This document shows positions 11,301 to 23,542 of a DNA stretch of 64,000 bases, in pieces. Origin of the DNA: Capniomyces stellatus (lineage: Eukaryota; Kickxellomycota; Harpellomycetes; Harpellales; Legeriomycetaceae); assembly GCA_001661515.1 (NCBI GenBank), contig LUVW01000005.1, positions 631,455-695,454 on the forward strand, in the 5' to 3' direction. Below the pieces are notes generated by a model. It made no database searches and was not told the DNA's origin. It saw only the letters and a program-made list of their open reading frames with translations. Within the stretch, counting starts at the first letter, position 1; each line of letters starts with the position of its first letter. Made by a program: the position numbers and the translations under genes.

Positions 11301-12792
11301 GCTGTCTTACTTGGTAATGTAGAGACATCCTCTTTGGTTTTCTCTGTTGGTGGTCTAATAAATTCCCGTTCTTGTGCGTTGGGAGGAACTCCCAAAATGT
11401 CCATTGCCTTTGATGCTTGTTCTGCAACCCTTTCCCTTTCTCGGTTGGTGTATTTGGGCCATTTCCATATGTCAACATCTTTGTACTTATCCGCTCTCAG
11501 CCTCCACCTATTCCCCACCAAGTCCGCCATCTTTGGCAGTAAACCTATCAAGATTTGGTTATCCACCTTTGCTGCGTTGCCAAGACTATCAATCGACGCT
11601 GGCCCCAATGCCAAAACGTGCTTTAGTATCATCTCGAGTTCTGCTTTACTATGCTCCATTACTGGTGACTTTTTTGCCGGAATTGATGCAGATCTCGCCG
11701 GATGCACTGCAACTCGGCTCTTAATTATACTGCTTTCAATCAATAGTGGGTTCGCTCTCCCGACATTGCTCAGCACAGGCTTGCTATCTGTGTCCCCTTT
11801 GTTTGGTTGGTTGGCCGTATCAGTGTTTGCTGCCTTATCTATCAACAACAACCTTGATCCGTTGTACGTAGTCCCGTTATTATTTTCCAGAACTTCTATC
11901 ATTGGCTCGTCCATATCCACATTCTCAAAAGTGTCCTCATTGTCACTGTCCTCCTCACTACCAGACACAAGGTTGTCTGCTAGCTCAAGCAGATCTGCAT
12001 CCATTTCTCCATCCGAATCCTCATAAATATTTACTTTTGGCTTTTCTTTGGTCATTCGCACATCGTCTCCTTCCAGTATTAGTTTGTTTTTCCTTATCGC
12101 CTTTGGCTTTTTTTCTACTTTAGTGACTTTACTGCTGCTCTTCTTTCTAAATAAAACGTCTGCTCGTTCTGCCACTGATTTAGAAATCACCAAAAACCCT
12201 TGCGAACAACCTTTTTTATCCCACACAACTGTCCTTTTAGTTACTTCGTCAGGCCTATTCCTCCCAGCAACATTGCTTTTCTCTAATCTTGGCCCGTTAA
12301 ATATGATCGCCCGCTGTGTCTTTTCTGGCTTAAATCGAACTGCCAGTGTATCGTTTCCTACTTTAAAGTTCTATTTAACGTTTTTATATATTGCGTTAGT
12401 ACTGCTGGTGTCTTTTTTTTAATCTACACTTCATTCCTCAATCAATTTGGATTTATGCTTCTTTCACCAAGCTCTTTTGCCAAGATTTCATGTGCTTGAT
12501 TCTTGGCTTAAATCCTCAATTAAAGCTCATTTAGGACTTTATATATACACAGTATCATGCTACTCGTATATATGCCCTTATCCGCAATTAAACATTCTTG
12601 GTTCTTAGCTCTCGTATGCTTATTGGATTTTAATTCACATTTATTGTAACATTAGAAGCGTCTCCTACTTACTCCACTATAGCCTTTGTCTTTACCCTGG
12701 ATCTCTATCTGTAAATCTCCCTCGTATTTCTTAAACAACCGCAGCATGCTTTCCGGCAGCTTTACACTCACTAAAGGGATGAGGTCGTCCAT
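8324..12792 (-). CDS. ELL: RNA polymerase II elongation factor ELL homologue (very large)
   Basis: Two exons (12792-12673 and 12370-8324) separated by a 302-nt phase-0 intron with a GTAAGT donor and a ctaac branch-like site, giving 1388 aa. Exon 1 encodes an ELL-type N-terminus (KLPESMLRLFKKYEGD, IEIQGKDKGYSG), continued by TLAVRFKPEK and IIFNGPRLEK. A winged-helix-like block at about aa 280-355 has the family pattern (MILKHVLALGPASIDSL, DKYKDVDIWKWPKYTNRE). A C-terminal occludin/ELL-like region has FEEYEALHAKLEQLY and ends YLKLYTELSNFIK. Between them lie some 700 residues of low-complexity Ser/Lys/Asn/Gly-rich, probably disordered sequence with acidic patches. ELL proteins suppress pausing by RNA polymerase II within elongation complexes. 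The protein is over twice the length of human ELL (about 620 aa). The intron is longer than its neighbours', so a missed small exon is possible. Confidence 0.82.
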
Positions 12793-14639
12793 TGCACCCT
12801 GTTTTTTGTTATATGATATGTGCACTCTGCTCTTTGTTATGTACTATTTACTCTTTACTTTTTGTTCCTTCTCTTTTCTCGTCTTTCTTGCCTTATATAT
12901 ATACACGCCCTAGCCATCTACCTTGACGTTCAATGACTGAGGGTGGAGAAAAAAAACGAAACAATACAAACAACCAGACAAGCAGGTAAAACCAATATCT
13001 CTATATAATCTGAATCATACAGGTACTAGTCTTTATACTACTCTTCGTGTTTTGGGTATTGCAGAACTGCTGATAATTTGAGGCTGAATAATAGAATGCA
13101 GAGTACCAAGCTAAGCTTCTCTTTTTTCCTTTCGACTCTTGCAGCTGTATAAAACTGAGTGAAAAAGTATAGTATACCCGATAAGTTGCTGTTATGACAG
13201 GGTCCCTGTTTGGGTTTTGAGTGTCTAAAGTATGTTGAATATGCCGAATGTTGGATATTTCACTCTTGATTACCAATAACTTGGAATCTAAAATAGATAA
13301 TACTGAACAAAAGCTGTATGCTAGTCTTTATGTTGTTGACAAGAGTTGTATACTCTTTGTTTTATCAATTCAATATAGTATTTATATTGTGGTGCTGTGT
13401 TGTATTGTATCGGTACGGAAGCCCTAAGCTTAATTGAACAAACAACTATATTTACTCTTTAGTGCTACTTTATGCTTAATAGCAACATTGATACTTTGTT
13501 TTTGTTGTATAATTAAAGTTTGTCAATTAGTGGATTCTTTAGTTTCTTTCAACTAAATTTGAACTCACTTAATTTCTTTTTTTTTTAGAACAAAACAATA
13601 ACTAGTTGGGAATAGTCGCATTATTTGTCTACACATCATTATTATACTCATTATGTTTTAAATAATTACTAATTATTAGCCTTCGTCTTTTGGTATGGCT
13701 AAAAGTCTCGACTTATTGGACCATCAACCGAACTAATCCATTCATCTATTATCAACCTATCTACATATTATCTACATATCTACACACAACCTATACATAG
13801 ATATCTCTTGGAATTCTCGTTTGTTTAACCAACTACTACATTGTATAATTCGTTAAACAATCCATGTTAAACCCTCACAAATTCACCAATATACTTTGTT
13901 CATTGTTTTTCTTTTGAAACTTTGCGAGGACTAGCGATTTTTCATCAACAAATGAAAAATGAATTAACCACTATAATTTTAGCCTAACCATGTTTTTTAT
14001 ATTCCAGGTTTTTTTTTTGGAATCTTTTATTTACAGAACTTTTTTTTCAAGTATATTTCAATTGAAAATATTAAATTATGATTTGTTAAAATACTTGCCT
14101 CTAGTTTCAAAACTTTAATGAAAGGAAAAATCGACCTCCCATCAAAGTAAAATCCGACACAACGTATATATCTTCCTTCCTTTAAAATTATCCTAGTAAA
14201 CAATCCGCTATAGTTCGATTTCTTAATTAAGAAGTCTGTTATTTTTATAAACAAAGGAATTGTGTAATCTCGCTTGATTTTTTTTCTCATTACCTAAATT
14301 TTTTAGTTTTAATTGCCTTTGAAAGACTTGACATAACCAAGGCTTGTATAGCCAGGCTGTTTTTTCTTTCTTTCTCTATCTCTCCGTTACCATAGTTTCT
14401 TTTGTTATCCCATTTAACAAAAGAATTGAAACCAGAGACATATTCTATTACTTACCATGAGATCTCTGCTTGATCAAGAATAGTCAGAGTATTTCCTGAT
14501 TACGTCTTATTAACCTACTGAGTACCATTTTTTTTCTTTTTTTTATATGAACATAAGCCATCCTATCACACACAATAAGCTCATAAACGTGCAAAATGCT
14601 ATATTTGTGTGTATTTATATATTATTTCTTTGCATATAT

Positions 14640-14678
<39 letters not shown>

Positions 14679-15473
14679 ACTCGCAAAAATGAAATTCAAA
14701 AGCAATGCCTGTTCAAAATTTAAGAGTAAAGTAAAGCTATTTCCAATTTAAAGCATCCAAGTTGGCAGCTAAATATAGTTAATCACGAAACTGTGTCTAG
14801 CATAGCAACAGCTTCGGACTATAATGCATAAAACCTGTTATACTACACTCTCAACTAACATGAATGGCGAATACATTACGTCTCTAAGTTCCCCGTATAA
14901 TATGATATGATCACCAAGGTTTGTTGCGCTGTATGCAGTTTTTTGGGTTTTGTAATAGTAATCTAAACCTTAAAACTGAAAAGAGCAGCAAATCATTAAC
15001 GCGTATTGATGGTTCGATTGCCACGCCAATTAATCCAATTAATTAACTGTTTGGTTTGGACTTATTTGCCCATTCTCAACCAGCTAGTAGTTTTTTTTTT
15101 GTACTGAAATTTTGACTAGCAGCTTTTTTTTTAATTTATTGATTTACTAGCAAGTTTTGGGTGGAAAAAATTTGAAAAAAAATAAAGCTGATTATTTGAT
15201 ATTTGAAAATTTTTCATCCGATCCAACCCAAAATATACAAATTACACGGTTATAGTTTTGGACCAGATTAATTTGGGATTTAAAGATCTTTTGGACCAAA
15301 GTATAACGAATAAAGAAAAATAGACAAACCAACAATAAATTAAAAGAATAAGAGTAAAGCTAAAGAGTACATTAAGCGGCTAGAACAATCCAAACATCGA
15401 TATTTACAAACTCGATCCATTCAAAAGAAGAAAGAAAAAGGCAGCTAAATATAAAGTACAATATTCAAAAGAA
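12793..15473. other. divergent intergenic region (ELL / IPI3)
   Basis: About 2.7 kb between two divergently transcribed genes, so it should hold both promoters. It is AT-rich, with a dinucleotide AC array at 14645-14673. Short open frames on the minus strand (13001-13276 and 14027-14290) show no motif and look like chance. Confidence 0.55.
14645..14673. repeat. (AC)n microsatellite
   Basis: About 14 uninterrupted AC dinucleotides, followed by one T interruption and three further AC units. Confidence 0.95.
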
Positions 15474-17539
15474 ATGTTTTCTGAAGTGATTTTAGCGGCG
15501 GCAGTCGAATCGGGGAATATAAATATATACGATTTGAGATCTGGGACACCACTTGGAGTGCTGGGAAATACCAAGCTAGGCTCACAGTACGGATTTTCAA
15601 TACCCGATTCGCGATCTACTTTCTCTTCTAAAAACACCCCATGGGTTATTACTATCCCTTCCTCAAACCCAATTGCACAGGTATACAGTTTAAACTGGAC
15701 GGATCAAATGGCAAAATTGAAATTCCCGCTACCAGAAAAGCTCACCTGTATCACAACAAGCCCTAGTGGCAAGTATGTGTTTGGAGGATCATTTAGTGGC
15801 AGAATTTATGCTTGGAACTCTTCAAGCGGAATCCTTTTAAAAGTATGGGAGGGCCATTATGGAGCAGTAACAACCTTGGTAATCAGTCCTGACGAATCCT
15901 CAGTAATTTCAGGAGGCGAGGACGCTGAAGTTCATATCTGGTTGTTGTCAAAGTAAGTTTTGTGCCAACAAAGTACAATTGCTATTATCCAGGGTCCAAG
16001 CTGCATTGCTGGCCCTTATAAAAATAAAAATAGACTGAATTTCAGTATATATGGGGAGTTGTGGATGCAGCGTGATAGTTACCGTCATATATCCAGCAAC
16101 CTACTGAGATCAAGGCTGCGCATTTACTGAACAAATATAAACTTTTACTTAGCGTTTTAGACATTTCCAGCAGAGAATCGTGTATGCCAGAGATCACACT
16201 TTCAGACCATTCAATGCCAATCACCAGCATTCATGTGGGAAAGGTTAATAATAGCGAGGGCCAGTTTTATAGCGGCGGATCAAGAATATTTACTAGCAGC
16301 AAAGACCGAACCGTCAAATGTTGGCACATTGGATCCAAATCCAAAAGCAAGAGCAAAACAGGCTCCAACTATACCCAACAGTCCAAAAAGACAGCAAACT
16401 ACAGCAGCGAACTGCTTACAACTTGGCTTCTACCCTCAGCGATTCAATCGCTCACAGTCGATTCGGGAGAAACCAGAGTGTTTGTTGGATGTCATAATGC
16501 AACTATCTACCAGATCGATCTATACTCGATTTCCAAGTCAGGGAGCAACGTCGGTATGCGGGCAGTAGGGGGAAACAAATCGGTTGTTGAAGTTGGGTTA
16601 AATAGCAGATTGGTTAATCAACGAAACCCAGAGACGATGAGCAGTGCCGATAAAAGCTCGGACTCGGATCTTTTAAAAAAGACCTACCGAGGCCATACAG
16701 GCGTAATCCAATCTTTGGCGTTGTCGATGGATGGGACCATACTTGTGTCAGGAAGCAGCGACTCGACAATTAGAATTTGGGACACCGGCAGTAAACAGTG
16801 CGTGCGCACTTTATCAGAGCCAAACAAAAAAAACGACGCTAATGTTTCTCGAGACAAATCAATTTCTTCAACCAGTGTAGTTTCAGGAGTATCACAGGTT
16901 ATGGTTATGATTAAATGCGCTGAGCTAGGCGGTGCTGAATGTCATTCTAAAATAGTGCGAGGTGGTGCCAATGTAACACATGGCCAGCAAACACCAGACA
17001 CACTTGGAGGTTTACAGACCTCTGGTATAAGTCAGAACGCCATACCAACCCAAGGCTCTTCCAATGCGCCGTTTGTTTCGGTGCTCAAAAGAGTTCCAAC
17101 AGCGGTTTTGGATGAAGACAATCTATCAGACTTTAGAGAGACTAAAGACTTAACCAAGGTGTTTTTGAAGAATTCAAGAGACTTGCTTAGTGCTGTTGGT
17201 GGATATGCAGGTATAGGATGCACCGGCATGTTAGCATCGAACCTGAATTTATCGGTTTTAGACGACGTTGATCTCTCCAATCAAGCCCTTGCAGAGCAAT
17301 ACGACACAAATACAGAGGATTCGCTAAGAGATCAACTCAGTAGTCTGCATTCTGAAGTTTCAAAACTTTCAGACCACCAAAAGAAAATCCGTCAACTAAG
17401 CGACTCGTTTTATCAGTCTGCAGTCACAGAATTCTTGCAAGGCCGCCAGTCTAAGGTACTTTCTGTGAGCCAGCATGAAGAGCCAGTGTCCATGACAGAA
17501 AAGTCGCCAAATAAGAAAAAAAGAAATAATAAAGCATAG
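15474..17539 (+). CDS. IPI3: IPI3/WDR18-like WD40 protein of the Rix1 complex
   Basis: Two exons (15474-15952 and 16153-17539) with a phase-2 intron (GTAAGT donor, acceptor at 16151-16152), giving 621 aa. The N-terminus is typical of IPI3 (VILAAAVESGNINIYDLRSG). WD repeats follow: LTCITTSPSGKYVFGGSFSG, GAVTTLVISPDESSVISGGE, IFTSSKDRTVKCWHI and GVIQSLALSMDGTILVSGSS ending in IRIWD. The IPI3-typical block LLPSAIQSLTVDSGETRVFV is present, and a C-terminal heptad-like segment (LRDQLSSLHSEVSKLSDHQK) should form a coiled coil. In yeast and mammals the Rix1-Ipi3-Ipi1 complex (PELP1-WDR18-TEX10) acts in ITS2 processing and late pre-60S maturation. The splice choice restores LLSNVLDISSRES in frame. 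The protein is somewhat longer than yeast Ipi3 because of a Ser/Asn-rich linker after the last clear repeat. Confidence 0.88.
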
Positions 17540-18010
17540 CCATATTTTATATGTAATTAATTAAAATCAATAATCTTATTCTTATCCTTTACAATACACA
17601 ACCCAATACTTTAAACTATTCCATACTTGTATCCTACTATACAATTTAAAACTAATGTTATCCCACACCTGAACGGAGTTGCGTGCGCGTAGTATTACGA
17701 GTGTGGTTCGTTTTAACATGGTGCAATTAGGGCGTATTAGCAAGTATATCATCTTAAATACAACTCGAATTGGTTAGATCGGAAAATTATACATGAATAT
17801 AAAGTATTTTCTTTACATTAAACACAACAAACTGATAAATTCCAACATCTATTCGGCTTTAAATGGTCAACTTTTGGCTTGTTTTTTTTTGTTTTTTATT
17901 TAAATCTATTTAATATTGAATTCTACTTTTGCTTTTGCTTTTGCTCGATGTTTTCACGAATTATCAAAATGCTATTGCAAAATATCTATTTTTTGAGCGC
18001 ATTTGATCTG
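17540..18010. other. convergent 3' spacer (IPI3 / MDM35)
   Basis: AT-rich region holding the two 3' UTRs. No other feature was recognised. A plus-strand open frame at 17879-18109 is the antisense shadow of T-rich DNA and of MDM35 exon 2. Confidence 0.6.
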
Positions 18011-20050
<2,040 letters not shown>

Positions 20051-23000
20051 ATGAAACAGCAAAGTCGATTTAAGTTAAGCACGCCAGCATATACCGAATG
20101 GAAGCCATATTGCATCGAGTACGACTTTTTAGAAAGATTTATACTAGGTCATGTGAATGGCGAAGGCTACAATGAAGCTGAGAGAGATAACTTTCTGTAT
20201 CTGCTTGAAGCACAAATACATAAGGTATGTTGAATTTGATCATTTAGATTTGCAACCTTGAAGGGATATGCGGTTAAAAGTAGAGCTGCCTCGTACAACA
20301 AGAGCAGATACATAAAGCGTATTAAAGGTAAAAACGACGTGCTGTATTGATGTTTAATAGCTCAGCGACTTTTTGCTCAATACAATCAACTTGATATGGC
20401 AACGGGTGGAGTATTGTGAGCAGCTGATACAGACTCTTCCGCATTTGGACTTGGAGGGGCAGGAAATAGCTATTGGCGAGGCGGGAGAAATAAATGCCAT
20501 AGCTACTGGGCAGATATTTGAGCTGATAAAATTTAGGAGAGATAACTTTTCGGCGCTGTGCAAAATTACCTTACGACACAACGAGTGGACGGACATAGGA
20601 GTAACGGGCGACTTTGTAGAGATGCTTCGAAGATTCTCTATAACGGACGAAGGAATGCTTGATAGAGTTATTGTACGTAGACTAATGAGGATATATTTTT
20701 ACTTGCAGCACGGGGGAGTGGATGGAATAGCAGGCTATCTAGGTGTGGGAGGAGGAAACGACACTTTTGAAGCTGTGGTTACATGCTGGGTTGATCCATC
20801 AAGAGTAGATGTAATAATAGAGGAGCTGCAAAAGTATATGGAATGTTATGATGACGAAGATATAAACGACACCAATTTTTGCGGAGAACTAAACGTTGGC
20901 AGTAACGAGATTGAGGGCAATTATGGCAAAGAAAGTTCTGGTTGCAATAGCGGGAGAGTAGATAATACATGCAATACTGATGCTGAAAACTCGGGTGGAG
21001 GGTTGGGTAAACAGTTTGGCGGGAAGGAAAGGTCGGTGAGCACAGAGGCAAGAACGACACCTGTGGCAACAGGGTATTATACAATGTACTTTGACAACAA
21101 CATTTCAACGTACCACGCGCTAGTTAGTGGATCTAAAAAGTCTGAAATGATTAAAATGCGGTGGAAAAGCGACAACAAACCCCAGAATATACCGGAAACA
21201 GTACAAACAACGAACTCGATTGTTTCGTCGATTCTGGGAGACAGGTTTTTCAGGTCTGAAGAGACTGATAACTCCACTCTAGCAGAGCCGGAGTCAAGCA
21301 GCACCAACACTAATGGAGCGTCTAATGCGGTGTTTAGTAGTGGGAAAATGGTATGCGTGGAGCGTGAGCGAGCTTTGGAGGGATGGACTGGGGAGCCCAG
21401 CGTTTTTGAAAGAATATTTATCCCAATGGATGGCGTGGGTGCGTTTTTAACCAGCGAATATCACATTGAAAGGAAAAGAAGCAAGTTGGGAGGGAGTAAC
21501 TGGGCGTCCACGCAGGTTTGCCAACCATACAGCCTGTTCCAGCAGATACAAAGACGGATAGTCATTGAACAGCTCAGCTCTAGTAATCCAAAGTTCCACA
21601 TCCAAATTCAATATTAATCAGTAGAGAAACTGCATGCTGAAGTATATTAATTTAGCTAGTCTGACTTGCGCTCAATTGTAATAATGCCTTTTTTTCTCTT
21701 TTTTTCTTTCTTTCTTTCTGTTTTTTATGTTCTGCATCTCAATAGCGTTACTAACACATGCCAAGTATCTGCATTTCAGAGATAAGTCCAAGGATCCATC
21801 TGTTTTTATAGAGGTGATGACAGATCTGAAGGTTTTACGTGAGGATAGTCTGGATGGCGTTGAAAGGCGAGGGGACTCGTGGAGACGATCTGATGTGGAA
21901 GATTTGAGGTTTCCGCCGGATGGATTTTCAAAAAAGGAGACGATGTCATTCAAGCCAGCAGTGTTGAAGATTACACTAAAAGATAGGAAATGGCCCTCGT
22001 GGCTACACGACCTGGTGTTTTTCCAAGAAAATGTAATACTCCACTTTTAACTATCCATACCTGACACGGATAAAGTAACACGCGTTGAAATTGGTAGTTG
22101 AAATCAACCCAGCTAACCTGTATGCTTTACTTTTATTTATTTTTTTAAAAAAATACAAATGGGCAGATGTTTTGTGTTTCTGGGTTTGACCCTTACTTGT
22201 ATGGCGTTTCAATGCTGCTGGAGAGCCACACAAAGTTACTGCCTTATTGGGTAAGTTAAACATTATATTTATATATATATATCACCAAACAGCTTTACAA
22301 AAGTTGGCATAGTAGCAATTGAATTTTTTTTTTTTTACTTCAAGTGAAATATATGTATTATATTATATATACTGAGTTATGGATTGGAATGTTTACTGTG
22401 TTTTGGGTTTCCAACAGTGTCTGGAAGCAAGCCATCCGTCAGTTTCATACAGTCTTTCTGACGGTGGCTTTTGCTGTGAGAGTGACGAGTATTGCGATTC
22501 CTCGATAAGCAAGCAGCGGCCAAAAACGACAAGCACGGAAGCAAGCGAGTATGACGGCTGTTTTGAGGCAGAGTACAATGGACCAGCTTCAAACATCAAG
22601 AACATAAAGGCGTTTGGAAGGCTGCAGGAAGCCGAGCCAGGAAATTGCATCCGTCGTTCGCCCTCAGCGTCAGTGATATTTGCTCGAAGAAGCAGTAACG
22701 ATAAAGGAAGATATCTCAACAACCAGCAAACGCTGGTGAACATGAAAAGCAATATCGTTGGGCAGCCGCAGGTCAGTCACTGCTCGTTTAGGCTGTTTAG
22801 ACCGTCGTCAGTTCCGGTGTACTCCTCGTATAACAACGATGTCCATAACGGCCAACACTCAGTCCTACCGCTTTCTTCAAAGTCTAGGGCTGTTATCAAC
22901 ATCGGCAATGAATCTACCAGTCTGCTTGGAACCAGGGTTACCACTCAACGGGCTGGGATAGTCCGCCGGGTTTCCTCTGTTATAATAAAAATAGCCAAGG

Positions 23001-23137
23001 TAGTTTTAAAAGGACTACTAATCATAGCGATAGGCTTTGTAGTACTGAAAATCACCATTAACTTGTATACGCACTGGCCAGAAGTATATTCCTATATACT
23101 AGATGTTGTAGAATACATCAAAAACATTTTTTTGTAA
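20051..23137 (+). CDS. SPX-VTC domain protein, catalytically degenerate, single C-terminal TM (VTC2/3/5-like)
   Basis: Five exons (20051-20224, 20361-21582, 21746-22032, 22167-22250, 22418-23137) give 828 aa. The SPX domain is about aa 1-140 (AYTEWKPYCIEYDFLERFI; ALCKITLRHN). A VTC triphosphate-tunnel fold is about aa 190-590 (CWVDPSRVDVIIEELQKY, EGWTGEPSVFERIFI, REDSLDGVERRGDSWRR, YGVSMLLESHTKLLPYW). A long variable tail ends in one hydrophobic helix (VLKGLLIIAIGFVVL). In yeast, SPX-VTC proteins form the vacuolar polyphosphate polymerase with Vtc1. Here eight of nine residues matching the Vtc4 tunnel are changed: T199, K323, E394, F407, H470, F486, K540 and G567/P570; R325 is kept. So it is probably an accessory or regulatory subunit. 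It has no DUF202 module, and a 100-residue acidic/Gly-rich insert follows aa 215. It is convergent with the VTC4-type gene. Confidence 0.85.
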
Positions 23138-23542
23138 CTTTTATTATTAGTATAGTGGAGCCTTATTATTATTATTATTATTAATTGGCGTTGGGTGTTG
23201 CAATAAAATAAACAAAAGTGAGCCCATGTTGGAGCTTTGACAGATTTTGGTGTTTCGAGTGATTTGCATGAGTGTACTTTGCCAAGTTGGATTTGTGTAA
23301 ACCGGGTAGAAAACTTGGTTTGATATGTTAAGCTTGTTTAGTTGGGTAACAAAAAAAAAGATAGTAAAGTTTAAATAAAGGAATAAATAAAGAGTAGGAA
23401 GCGTTAAAGAATAGTCAGAGGTGGTAATATATAGAAGATAATTCTAAAACTAAATAAATAAAAGCTAAACAAGTAAATAAATAAAGTAAAAAAAACTTTG
23501 TATGTAGAAAATAAGAGGAGGTATGGCAAAAGAGCTTAGCAA
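23138..23542. other. convergent spacer between the two SPX-VTC genes
   Basis: About 0.4 kb between the stop codons of the two VTC genes, holding both 3' UTRs. It has a short ATT trinucleotide run at about 23163-23182 and nothing coding. Confidence 0.65.
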
